Below, one piece after another: positions 1 through 7,611 of a stretch of 64,000 nucleotides of DNA. Numbering within the stretch: the stretch's first letter is position 1; each line of letters opens with the position of its first letter. The stretch spans positions 62,001 to 126,000 of the forward strand of contig JAHCIO010000008.1 of NCBI GenBank assembly GCA_026129185.1, given 5' to 3'. The stretch is from Promineifilum sp019695075 (GTDB lineage Bacteria > Chloroflexota > Anaerolineae > Promineifilales > Promineifilaceae). Made by a program: the position numbers and the translations under genes. The notes beneath the pieces were generated by a model. That model had not been told where the DNA came from. It ran no database searches and worked only from the letters and a program-made list of their open reading frames with translations.

Positions 1-685
1 CCAGGGCGATCCAGCCGAAGCCGCGCACGTGGCCATCTGACCAGCCGATTTTGACATTGAGCGAATAGGCCGCGCCGGCGATGCCGACCAGCGCCCCGCC
101 CAGGATGGTGTAGGCGTAGCGCACACGGTTGACGTCGACGCCGCGGGCAAAGGCGGCCGTCGGCCGCTCGCCCGCGCCCCGCAGCCGCAAACCCGCCTGC
201 GTCCGGTTCAGCCACCACCACGTTCCTATGATCAATAGGATGGCAAAGTAGACGACGATGTTCTGGTTGAACAGGATCGGGCCGAGGATGGGGATGTCCT
301 TCAGCAGGGGGATGCCCGCCCGGGGCACGACGACGCCGGTCTGGCGGACGTAGTTCTGGCCCAGGAAGGCGCTCAGGTCGTCGCCCAGCAGCGTCAGCAC
401 GAAGCCGATGGCCACCTGGCTCTGGCCCAGGCGAATGCTGCCGAAGGCCACGATGGCGGCGAAAATGGCCCCGACCACGGCCGCGGCCAGGAAGCCGATC
501 CAGTAGCTGTCGGTCTTCATGCCGACAACGAAGCCGGTCATGGCCGCCATGAGCATCGAGCCATCGAGGGACAGATTGACGACGCCGGAGCGCTCGGTCA
601 GGATTTCGCCGCAGACAGCGATGATGAGCGGCGATGCTTGCAGGACGATGGAGGCCAGGATGGCGATGAGTTGGCTGTCGTTCAT
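1..685 (-). CDS. Nucleoside-type ABC transporter permease, partial (NupQ/YufQ-like)
   Basis: This is the 5' part of an inner-membrane permease; the C-terminus lies beyond the left edge. The translation begins MNDSQLIAILASIVLQASP and continues with hydrophobic segments and the stretch VVNLSLDGSMLMAA, typical of the second permease of BmpA-type nucleoside/simple-sugar (BPD_transp_2) importers. Its ATG (683-685) shares one base with the TGA stop of the neighbouring permease, so the two are translationally coupled. With the ATPase further upstream it would form the membrane pore for nucleoside or purine uptake. The BmpA-type binding protein is not in the window and probably lies beyond the left edge or elsewhere. 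Substrate is inferred from family only. Confidence 0.85.
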   Translation of the reverse strand, partial: MNDSQLIAILASIVLQASPLIIAVCGEILTERSGVVNLSLDGSMLMAAMTGFVVGMKTDSYWIGFLAAAVVGAIFAAIVAFGSIRLGQSQVAIGFVLTLLGDDLSAFLGQNYVRQTGVVVPRAGIPLLKDIPILGPILFNQNIVVYFAILLIIGTWWWLNRTQAGLRLRGAGERPTAAFARGVDVNRVRYAYTILGGALVGIAGAAYSLNVKIGWSDGHVRGFGWIAL

Positions 686-1827
686 CAGTCACCTCCGCGG
701 GCGTGGGTTGAGGTCGAGATGTCGCCGCTGATGCTGTCGGCCGGCGCGGCCGGAACCGCTTCGGGCGCGTCGCCGGGGCCGGCCTTGCCCTTGCCGATGC
801 CCAGTTGCTTGGCCGATCCGAAGAGCAGGACGAACAGCACCATCACGCCGGTCAGGATGCCGCCCAGGGCCGAGTGGAGTTGCGTCTTCAGTTGCAGGGT
901 GATGCTGCCGTTGAGCACCACCGAGAAGAAGAAGGCGATGAAGGGCACCAACAGGATGCGATAGGCGGCCAGCATGACGATGAGCAGCGCCAGGAAGCCG
1001 ATGCCGCCGGAGATGCTCTGCCGCAGGCTGTCGAACCAGCTCAGGACGCGCACCGCCCCGCCCAGCCCGGCCAGCGCGCCGCAGAACATCATCGCCAGGA
1101 TGGTCTCGCGCTCGCTGGAGACGCCCAACAGGAAGGCCGAGTGCGGATTCTTGCCCAGCGCCTTCAGCTTCAACCCCCAGGTCGTGCCCCGCAGGATGAA
1201 GAACACGGCGGCGAAGGCCAACCCGGCCAGCACCAGCGACAGCGGGCTGAAGCGCGACTCCAGGAAGCGCGGCAGCAGGGCCGCGTCCTGGAAAGGCGCC
1301 GTGCCGCGGAACGTACCGCCTTCCGGCGGCTGCCACGGCCCGGAGATGAGGTAATTGGTCAGGATGATGGCCAGGTTGTTGAGCGCCAGGCCGCCAAAAA
1401 TCTCGTTGACCTTGCCGCGCGTCTTCAGCACTGCGGCGAGGGCCGCCCACAGCGCCCCGCCCAGCATGGCCGCGCCGATCTCCAGGGGGATGAGCAGCCA
1501 GGCCGGCCCGCTGAGGCGCAGGGCCACCCAGCTGGCGCAGATGGCCCCCAGGATGATCTGTCCTTCCACGCCGATGTTCCACAGGCCGGCGGTGAAGGTG
1601 ACCAGCAGGCCGACGGAACAGAGCACCAGCGGAATCCAGAAGGCGACCACGCTGAGGAACTTGTCCGACGTGCCGAAGGCCCCGTCCCACATGGCCCGGT
1701 AGGCTTCGCCGGGGCTAGCGTTGAAGAGCAGCAGCAGTCCGCTGGTGAACAGCAGCGCCGCGACCACAGGAACCAACGGCCACACGCGGGCGATCCAGCC
1801 GGCCCCGCTCGTTCGCGCCTGATTCAT
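685..1827 (-). CDS. Nucleoside-type ABC transporter permease (NupP/YufP-like)
   Basis: A 380-residue membrane permease of the BPD_transp_2 family. The translation has about 8-10 hydrophobic segments and the central cytoplasmic loop NEIFGGLALNNLAIILTNYL, characteristic of the larger permease of BmpA-type nucleoside importers. The C-terminal 40 residues form a Gly/Pro/Ala-rich hydrophilic tail that is probably cytoplasmic. The start overlaps the stop of the ATPase gene by 4 bases (ATGA), and its own stop overlaps the next permease, which marks a tight operon. It is expected to pair with the permease at 1-685 as a heterodimer. The transported substrate (nucleoside, purine or a simple sugar) cannot be told from sequence alone. 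Confidence 0.88.
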   Translation of the reverse strand: MNQARTSGAGWIARVWPLVPVVAALLFTSGLLLLFNASPGEAYRAMWDGAFGTSDKFLSVVAFWIPLVLCSVGLLVTFTAGLWNIGVEGQIILGAICASWVALRLSGPAWLLIPLEIGAAMLGGALWAALAAVLKTRGKVNEIFGGLALNNLAIILTNYLISGPWQPPEGGTFRGTAPFQDAALLPRFLESRFSPLSLVLAGLAFAAVFFILRGTTWGLKLKALGKNPHSAFLLGVSSERETILAMMFCGALAGLGGAVRVLSWFDSLRQSISGGIGFLALLIVMLAAYRILLVPFIAFFFSVVLNGSITLQLKTQLHSALGGILTGVMVLFVLLFGSAKQLGIGKGKAGPGDAPEAVPAAPADSISGDISTSTHARGGD

Positions 1828-3287
1828 GCCTGGCCTCCGATAAGATGACCCAGTTCCTCGGCCGATGTTTGCGTCGCCTCAACGACCCGCGACATGCGCC
1901 CGCCGGAGAAGACGGCGATGCGGTCGCTATGGGCGATGATCTCGTCGAGGTCGGCCGAAATGAAGAGGATCGCTGTGCCGTGCTCACGCCGCTGGTAGAG
2001 GAGTTGCCACGTGTAGTCGGCCGAGCGCACGTCCAGGCCGCGCGTCGGGTGTTCCAACAGCAGCAACTTCAGCGGCGTGTTCAGCAGCGAGAAGAGCAGC
2101 CGCTGCTGATTGCCGCCGGAGAGAGCGTCGGCGGTCGTCTCCGGCCGGCCGACGATCTGGTAGGTCGTGATGCGCTCGGTCATCTCGGCCTCGTTGCCCT
2201 TCCAGTCGATGAAGAACTTCTTCTCCGGCCGCGCCAGCACCAGATGTTCCGTCAGCGACAGCCCGGCCACCAACCCTTCCTCCAACCGCCCCGCGGCCAC
2301 GTAGCCCATGCCGTGGGCCTGCATGCGGTGGTAGCCCCAGCCGGTCACGTCCTGCCCGCCGACGTTCACCTGCCCCTTCGACGGGGCCATCAGCCCGGCG
2401 CAGACCTGCATAACCAGTCGCTGGCCACTGCCCTCCAGCCCGGCGAAACCGAAGACCTCGCCGGCGCGGACGGACAGATTGATGTCGGGCACGGTCAGCT
2501 CGTAGGTGCTGATGGCCACATCGCGCAGTTCCAGGACGGGCTGGCCTAGCTGGAACAGCGGCCGGCGGCTGCGCTGGGGCATCTGGCCGAACATCATCTC
2601 GACCAGTATCTCATTGCCGCAGGGCAACGACTGCGCGCCGACCAGCTTGCCGCGCCGCAGGACGTAGGCATGGATGCACAGCTCCTGCACCTCCTCCAGC
2701 TTGTGGGAGACGAGGATGACCGTCTTGCCCTCCTCGCGGGTCATCGTGCGCATCGACTCGAAGAGGACCTCTTTCTGCTCGGCGCTGATGCCTGTGGTCG
2801 GCTCGTCGAGGATGAGCACCTGCGCCCCGCCGGCCAGCAAGCGCACCAACTCAAGCTGCTGCCGCTGGCCCATCGAGAGCGAGTCGATGGTGGCGTTGGG
2901 GTCGATGTCGAAACCGTAACGCGCGGCCAGTTGGGCCAGTTCGTCGCGAGCGGTCTTGTAGTCGAGGACGAGGCGGCTGTCGCGGCCGAGGAGGTAGTTG
3001 TCAATGACCCGGAAAGGCGGCATGTCTAGCGGGTCCTGGTAGAGCATGCCCACGCCCTTGGCCAGCGCGTCGGCCGGCGAGTGGAAGCGCGCCGGCTGGT
3101 CGTCCAGGAGAATTTCGCCGCCGGTGGGCGGTTGGTAGCCGGAGAGAATCTTCATCAGGGTGCTCTTGCCGGCCCCGTTTTCGCCGACAAGGGCATAGAT
3201 CTTCCCCGGCTCCAGGGTCAGACTGATGCCGTCATTGGCCTTGACCGCTCCGAAGTACTTTCGGATGTCCCGCAATTCGACCCGCAT
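1824..3287 (-). CDS. Nucleoside-type ABC transporter ATP-binding protein, tandem NBDs (NupO/YufO-like)
   Basis: This protein energises the two permeases downstream. It has two nucleotide-binding domains in one chain of 487 residues. NBD1 has an intact Walker A (GENGAGKST), signature (LSMGQRQQLELVRLL) and Walker B (VLILDEPT). NBD2 is degenerate: the P-loop region reads GLEGSGQR, the signature is LSGGNQQR, and Walker B reads LLLLEHPTRGLDV, with His where the catalytic Glu normally is. Degenerate second sites are known in the RbsA/BmpA ATPase families. I chose the ATG at 3285-3287 because GGGAGGT lies just upstream; an in-frame start at 3347 would add 20 residues that fit no family N-terminus. 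It is the first gene of the operon. Confidence 0.88.
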   Translation of the reverse strand: MRVELRDIRKYFGAVKANDGISLTLEPGKIYALVGENGAGKSTLMKILSGYQPPTGGEILLDDQPARFHSPADALAKGVGMLYQDPLDMPPFRVIDNYLLGRDSRLVLDYKTARDELAQLAARYGFDIDPNATIDSLSMGQRQQLELVRLLAGGAQVLILDEPTTGISAEQKEVLFESMRTMTREEGKTVILVSHKLEEVQELCIHAYVLRRGKLVGAQSLPCGNEILVEMMFGQMPQRSRRPLFQLGQPVLELRDVAISTYELTVPDINLSVRAGEVFGFAGLEGSGQRLVMQVCAGLMAPSKGQVNVGGQDVTGWGYHRMQAHGMGYVAAGRLEEGLVAGLSLTEHLVLARPEKKFFIDWKGNEAEMTERITTYQIVGRPETTADALSGGNQQRLLFSLLNTPLKLLLLEHPTRGLDVRSADYTWQLLYQRREHGTAILFISADLDEIIAHSDRIAVFSGGRMSRVVEATQTSAEELGHLIGGQA

Positions 3288-3447
3288 ATGACCTCCCGGT
3301 AGTCTGCCATGAATCGCCGCAGGCCAGTCACACGCGAGTGGCTCCAAGCGCCAACCCGCTCAAACAGAATAGCGAAAAAGAGGATCAGTGCCTACTGCTA
3401 TTGATCCTGATTTCTATATGACATCTATTATGACATTCGTCCATGAA

Positions 3448-3513
3448 ATGCTCTCAAAGCGTGTCCGATATGCTCTTAAAGCATGTCCGACATGCTCCCA
3501 AAGCGCGTCACTG
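3448..3513. promoter_or_regulatory. Tandem 22-bp repeats with palindromic core, candidate operator array
   Basis: Three imperfect 22-bp units lie end to end (3448-3469, 3470-3491, 3492-3513). The junctions of units 1/2 and 2/3 form dyads of the same type: GCGTGTCCGATATGC (3459-3473, imperfect) and GCATGTCCGACATGC (3481-3495, perfect 7-bp arms around one base). They lie in the gap between the nucleoside transporter operon and the convergent-side metalloprotease gene, about 160-220 bp upstream of the transporter start. Two dyads exactly 22 bp apart, two helical turns, suggest cooperative repressor binding; that is inference. Confidence 0.5.
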
Positions 3514-3533
3514 ATGGTGTTATCAAGGATCGC

Positions 3534-3555
3534 GCCGGGCCAGTCATGGCCCGGC
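3534..3555 (-). terminator. Perfect GC-rich hairpin downstream of the metalloprotease gene
   Basis: GCCGGGCCA and TGGCCCGGC form a perfect 9-bp stem with loop GTCA, 13 bases past the stop of the minus-strand gene ending at 3569. There is no U-run, so it may be a weak terminator or 3'-end stabiliser. Confidence 0.4.
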
Positions 3556-3568
3556 CGGGGACGGCGCG

Positions 3569-4837
3569 TCAGCGACCGTCGCTGGATGGAAAGGTCGGCT
3601 CAGACCGTAGCGGCGCGGCCGACAGTTTGCGGCCGGCGTGTTTCTCGATGATTTCCTGCTCCTGACGCAGGCGGGCGACGGTGTCGTTGTGACCGGCGGC
3701 CAGCGCCAGCGCCAGGGCCAGGCCGACCTCGCGGTAGGCGTCGTCGTAGCGGCCCTGCCGGCGATAGGCCTGGCCGCGCAGGGCGTGGAGTTCGGCGCGC
3801 TGTCCGTCGGGCAGCAGTTCGGGGTCATAGCCGGGCGCGGGCGTCAGGGCGGCATCCATTGCCGCCTGGGCCGTTGCACCGTCGCCTCGCTCCAGCGCCT
3901 GGAAGGCGATAAGGGATTGGGCCAGAGCGGCGTCGCTCGGCTCACGCAGCCCTAGCGCCAGCGCTTGCCGGGCGGTATCAGCGGCCTCGCGATTGACCCC
4001 GCCGCGCTTGGCGGCGAAGATGAGCGCCCGCTGCAAGTATCCCTCGGCGAAGCGCGGGTACTGGGCCAGCAGCGCGTCCAGCGACTGCAGGGCCTGCTTG
4101 GGCGCGCCGCCGCGACGCATCTCCTCGATGGCGCGCAACTGCGCCAGCGGGTCGCCCGTCGCCGCGGTTAACTCGTGGCGCGCCTGCGCGTTGGCCGTCT
4201 CGAACGCGGGCATCTCGAACGCGCCGGCCCGGTCGGCTCGCCAGAACCACAGCAGCAGCCCGGCGTGGGCGGCAGCCGTGGCCAGGCTCAGCCACGGCGT
4301 GCGGCCGAAGGCATAGATCGTCCGCCAGTCGCCGATGGGCAGGAACAGTGTCATGATGGGGTAATAGAGCAGCGAGAAATAGATCTGGAAGCGAAAGGCG
4401 CGCAGCCCGAAGTAGCGCACCGTGCTGCTGGCGCTGCGGCGCGCCAGCAACCACAGCGTCGCCCCAAAGGCCAGCGATCCCAGCGTGCCGGCGATGGCGA
4501 TGACCCAGTTCTGGATGGGGGTGAAACTGCCCTGGGGCACGACGTAGCCCCAGAAGACGCGGTAGCCGAACTCGACGACCTGGCCACCGAACAGCCAGAT
4601 GGCCACGGCATGCATGAACTCATGCACCAGGACCGCGGGCGGCACGCCAATGTAGAAGGCGGCCTGCTCGGCCTGTTGCTGCTTGGCCCTGGTCAGTGGC
4701 TCTTGCCGCCACTCGGTCCGGTTGCGGACGATCTGGATGCCGAGTTGAAGGGCGCGGCCGATGTACAGCAGGGCAAGAAGGTTGAACAGAACGGTAATGA
4801 CCGACATCAGCAGACCAGTGTCATGATCATAGCCCAC
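3569..4837 (-). CDS. Membrane HExxH metalloprotease-like protein with TPR-type C-terminal domain
   Basis: A 422-residue membrane protein. Residues 8-30 form a TM segment, and near residue 72 the motif HEFMH (HExxH) lies at the head of a hydrophobic helix (AVAIWLFGG), as in site-2-protease/M50-like intramembrane zinc peptidases. More TM segments follow to about residue 205. The last 200 residues are Ala-rich helical repeats (PKQALQSLDALLAQYPRFAEGYLQRA and a second set near 345-375) typical of TPRs. A classical M50 second motif (NxxPxxxxDG) is not visible; NWVIAIAGTLGS is the nearest region, so catalysis is uncertain. An internal ATG at 4805-4807 (MSVITVLF) is an equally plausible start. It is divergent from the cNMP/bPH2 gene, 69 bp away, suggesting a shared regulatory region and perhaps a related envelope role. 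Confidence 0.65.
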   Translation of the reverse strand: MGYDHDTGLLMSVITVLFNLLALLYIGRALQLGIQIVRNRTEWRQEPLTRAKQQQAEQAAFYIGVPPAVLVHEFMHAVAIWLFGGQVVEFGYRVFWGYVVPQGSFTPIQNWVIAIAGTLGSLAFGATLWLLARRSASSTVRYFGLRAFRFQIYFSLLYYPIMTLFLPIGDWRTIYAFGRTPWLSLATAAAHAGLLLWFWRADRAGAFEMPAFETANAQARHELTAATGDPLAQLRAIEEMRRGGAPKQALQSLDALLAQYPRFAEGYLQRALIFAAKRGGVNREAADTARQALALGLREPSDAALAQSLIAFQALERGDGATAQAAMDAALTPAPGYDPELLPDGQRAELHALRGQAYRRQGRYDDAYREVGLALALALAAGHNDTVARLRQEQEIIEKHAGRKLSAAPLRSEPTFPSSDGR

Positions 4838-4870
4838 CGCGGCCCAAGCGGCAAACTGGCGACCGGCCGT

Positions 4871-4900
4871 TCGTCAATCGGCCGGCGATCATGCTAAAAT
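4871..4900 (+). promoter_or_regulatory. Promoter for the cNMP-binding/bPH2 gene, predicted leaderless transcript
   Basis: TAAAAT at 4895-4900 fits a -10 box and TCGTCA at 4871-4876 (18-bp spacer) is a weak -35. The GTG start at 4907 lies seven bases after the -10, where transcription would begin, and there is no Shine-Dalgarno sequence in between. A leaderless mRNA is therefore likely. Confidence 0.5.
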
Positions 4901-4906
4901 CGCGCC

Positions 4907-6697
4907 GTGGCAACCAAGCTGGAGTTTATTGGTACGTTACCGATCTTTGCCAACCTGAGCGAGGCCGCCAGGACGGCGGTGGCTGCCATTGCCACGGAGT
5001 ACGCCTTTAAGCCCAACGCCGTCATCGCCTACCAGCGCGACGTGGCCAATAGCCTTTACATCGTCAAGGAGGGTCGCCTCTTCGCCAAGGGGCTGGACGC
5101 CGGCGGACGCGCCCGCGAGGGCCTGACGCGCACCTATGAGCCGCGGCAATCCTTCGATGACCTGTGGCTGTTCGTGCCCGGCGTCCATCCGGCGACGGTC
5201 AAAGGCTCCACCGGCGCGGGTGGCACGTCCAACCCGGACGATGAGGGCCGCCTGCTGATCATCCCCGGCCCCGCTTTCCACAAGCTGCTGGAGGATTTCC
5301 CGGTCATCATCGATCAGCTGGCCCCGCGCGACGACGGCGAGGTGCATTACGGCCTGAGCGACGCCGCCTGGCAGGAGGCGCGCAAGCTGAAGCTGCACCG
5401 GCAGGTGAAGGCGTCGTCGGCCGCGGCCCTGATGCCCGAAGAGCGGCTGGAGTTCTTCGCCCGGCGCAGCCTGTGGTTGTTGGCCGGCCGCCTGACCCTG
5501 CCGGTGACCCTGGTGCTGGCGGCTGCCATCATCCTGATCCTGATGCCTATCGACACAGGGCTGCAACGTGCGCTCAAGATCGGCGCGCCTCTGGTGCTGA
5601 CGCTGATTGGCCTGTCGTGGTTCTTCCTGCGCTGGATCGACTGGCGCGGCGACTACTTCGTCATCACCAACCGCCACCTGACCCACCACGAGTTCGACCT
5701 ACGCCACTTCCGCATTCGTCTGGTCAAAATCCCCATTGGCCAGGTGCAGACGGTCGAGGTGCTGAAACCGTCCTTCCTGGCGACGTTCTTCAACGTCGGC
5801 ACGGCCCGCGTGACGACGGCGGCGGCGGCCGGCAAAGTCCTGTTCGACTTCATCGATCAGCCCGGCCGGGTGAAAGACGTGTTGGAACGGCTCGTGGGCC
5901 AGTACCGCGCCGTCGAATCGGCGCAGACGCAAGCCCTCATGCGCCAATCCATCGAGAAGCACTTCGGCGTCGATTCGCCCCTCAAGGCGGCCGACGCCGG
6001 CGGCCCGGCCCCCGCGCGCGCCGCGCCGCGGCCGGAAAGCTTCCTGGCCCGGCTGCAGCGGCGCTACGGCTGGCGCGTCGAAGAAGGCAACACGATCACC
6101 TATCGCAAGAGCCTCTTCATCCTGTTCAAGCGCATCGCCTGGCCGGCGCTGGTGCTCACTGTCGTCGTCGGCCTGAGCGTCCTGGCGTTGTATCTGGATG
6201 TCACGCTGTGGATCGTCATCCTGGCTGCCGTCGCCTTCGGCTTCGGCGACCTGCTGTGGCTCATCTGGCAGGCCGAGGACTGGCGCAACGACATCTTCCA
6301 GGTGACGGATCGCTTCGTCATCGATATCGATCGCGCCCCGTTTGGCTTTGGCGAGAGCCGCAAGCAAGCGCCCATCAGCAACATCCAGAACGTCAACGCC
6401 ACCCGGCCAGGCTTCCTGGCCACGCTGTTTAACTTCGGCTTCGTCAGCATCGACACGGCCGGCGCGGCGGCCGATATCGTCTTCGAGTACGTGCCCAACC
6501 CCGAAGTCATCCAGAGCGACATCTTCCAGCGCCTGGACGAGTTCCGCCAACAGCAGCGCGTCCGCGAAGGCAGCGCCCGCCGCGAGGAATACGCCTTGCT
6601 GATCGACGTCTACCGCCAGGCGATGGAGCAACAGCGCATCCCCCAGCGCACCCCGCCCGGCTATACTGAGGAAGAGAGTAACCAGCAAGCGCCATGA
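4907..6697 (+). CDS. Cyclic-nucleotide-binding-like domain fused to two membrane bPH2 domains
   Basis: A 596-residue protein of unusual architecture. Residues 1-130 resemble a CRP/cNMP-binding fold (LPIFANLSEAARTAVAAIA, then YIVKEGRLFAKG). Residues 185-235 contain two TM helices followed by a bacterial PH (bPH2, YdbS-like) domain (YFVITNRHLTHHEFDL, then KIPIGQVQTVEVLKPSFLA). The module then repeats: two TM helices (about 410-455) and a second bPH2 (FQVTDRFVIDI, then APISNIQNVNATRPGFLA). bPH2 proteins are often envelope-stress or membrane-assembly factors; the N-terminal sensor suggests ligand control. No helix-turn-helix is present, so it is not a CRP-type DNA-binding regulator. GTG start with no SD. 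Its stop overlaps the def start by 4 bases. Confidence 0.75.
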   Translation: MATKLEFIGTLPIFANLSEAARTAVAAIATEYAFKPNAVIAYQRDVANSLYIVKEGRLFAKGLDAGGRAREGLTRTYEPRQSFDDLWLFVPGVHPATVKGSTGAGGTSNPDDEGRLLIIPGPAFHKLLEDFPVIIDQLAPRDDGEVHYGLSDAAWQEARKLKLHRQVKASSAAALMPEERLEFFARRSLWLLAGRLTLPVTLVLAAAIILILMPIDTGLQRALKIGAPLVLTLIGLSWFFLRWIDWRGDYFVITNRHLTHHEFDLRHFRIRLVKIPIGQVQTVEVLKPSFLATFFNVGTARVTTAAAAGKVLFDFIDQPGRVKDVLERLVGQYRAVESAQTQALMRQSIEKHFGVDSPLKAADAGGPAPARAAPRPESFLARLQRRYGWRVEEGNTITYRKSLFILFKRIAWPALVLTVVVGLSVLALYLDVTLWIVILAAVAFGFGDLLWLIWQAEDWRNDIFQVTDRFVIDIDRAPFGFGESRKQAPISNIQNVNATRPGFLATLFNFGFVSIDTAGAAADIVFEYVPNPEVIQSDIFQRLDEFRQQQRVREGSARREEYALLIDVYRQAMEQQRIPQRTPPGYTEEESNQQAP

Positions 6698-7269
6698 GCA
6701 AACTGCCCATCGTCAGCATTCCCGACAAAATTCTGCGCCAGAAGACGCAGCCCGTCACACGCTTTGACGCCGACTTGCAGCGCCTGATCGACAACATGAT
6801 CGAGACGCTGCGCGAGGCCAACGGCGTCGGCCTGGCCGCGCCGCAGATCGGCCGGCCTATCCAACTGGCCGTCATCCTGACCCTGCCCGAAGAGGACGAC
6901 GAGGGCAACGAGATCGAGGACACCCGCGAGCTGTACGTCATCATCAACCCGGAGGTCTTCTGGCGGTCGAAAGAGACGGTCAAGGGCATCGAGGGTTGCC
7001 TGTCCATCCCCGGCTATCTGGGCGAGGTGGAGCGGCACGAGTCGATCCGCGTGCGCGGGCTGGATCGCCACGGCCGCAAGGTGCGCCTGCGCCTCTATGA
7101 CTGGACGGCGCGCATCTTCCAGCACGAGATCGACCACCTCAACGGCGAACTCTACATCGACAAGCTGACCGGCCCGGAGAACATCTGGACCGAAGAAGAA
7201 TTCGAGAAGCGCCGCGAAGCGCTGCGCCAGGCCCACGACAAACCCGAAGAACCCATCGTCGGCGACTGA
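6694..7269 (+). CDS. def: Peptide deformylase
   Basis: Removes the N-terminal formyl group from nascent proteins. All three family motifs are present: GVGLAAPQIG (Q51), EGCLSIP (metal ligand C102) and QHEIDHLNG (H144, E145, H148). At 191 residues it is of usual length, with a short hydrophilic C-terminal extension. ATG overlaps the stop of the upstream cNMP/bPH2 gene (ATGA), which implies coupled translation. It is followed by gatC, gatA and gatB, giving a four-gene translation-related block. Very confident assignment. Confidence 0.97.
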   Translation: MSKLPIVSIPDKILRQKTQPVTRFDADLQRLIDNMIETLREANGVGLAAPQIGRPIQLAVILTLPEEDDEGNEIEDTRELYVIINPEVFWRSKETVKGIEGCLSIPGYLGEVERHESIRVRGLDRHGRKVRLRLYDWTARIFQHEIDHLNGELYIDKLTGPENIWTEEEFEKRREALRQAHDKPEEPIVGD

Positions 7270-7270
7270 C

Positions 7271-7302
7271 CTACTGACCTACTGACCTACTGACCTACTG
7301 AC
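7271..7302. repeat. Tandem octamer repeat CTACTGAC x4
   Basis: Four perfect head-to-tail copies of CTACTGAC begin two bases after the def stop codon and fill the def-gatC gap, followed by degenerate copies (ACCGACC, ATTGACC). The same octamer recurs near 31991-32006, so it is a dispersed low-complexity intergenic element of this genome. Confidence 0.85.
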
Positions 7303-7320
7303 CACCGACCATTGACCACT

Positions 7321-7611
7321 ATGACTCTGTCCCGCGAAGATGTGACCAAGATCGCCCACCTGGCCCGGCTGGCGCTGACGGACGAGGAACTGACCCATTA
7401 CCAGGGCCAACTCTCGGCCGTGCTCGACTACGCCGCCCGCCTGAACGAGCTAGACCTGACCGGCGTGCCGCCCTCCACCCACGCCGCCGGCCGGCGCAAC
7501 GTACTGCGTGAGGATGTGATCGCCCCGTCGCTCGCGTCCGACGACGCCCTTTTCAACGCCGCGGCCGCCGCCGACGGTCAATTCCTCATCCAGTCCGTCC
7601 TCGACGCCTAA
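7321..7611 (+). CDS. gatC: Asp-tRNA(Asn)/Glu-tRNA(Gln) amidotransferase subunit C
   Basis: Small stabilising subunit of the GatCAB complex, 96 residues. The N-terminus SREDVTKIAHLARLALTDEE and the following helix QLSAVLDYAARLNELD are typical of GatC, as is the VPPSTHAAG...LREDV segment that wraps around GatA. I prefer the ATG at 7321; an in-frame TTG at 7312 would add three residues. No clear SD precedes it because the upstream space is octamer repeat. Its TAA shares one base with the gatA ATG. Confidence 0.93.
   Translation: MTLSREDVTKIAHLARLALTDEELTHYQGQLSAVLDYAARLNELDLTGVPPSTHAAGRRNVLREDVIAPSLASDDALFNAAAAADGQFLIQSVLDA

Noticed and set aside
3288..3347. Twenty-residue N-terminal extension of the nucleoside transporter ATPase
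   Set aside because: A strong SD lies directly before ATG 3287 and the family begins there with the first beta strand of NBD1.
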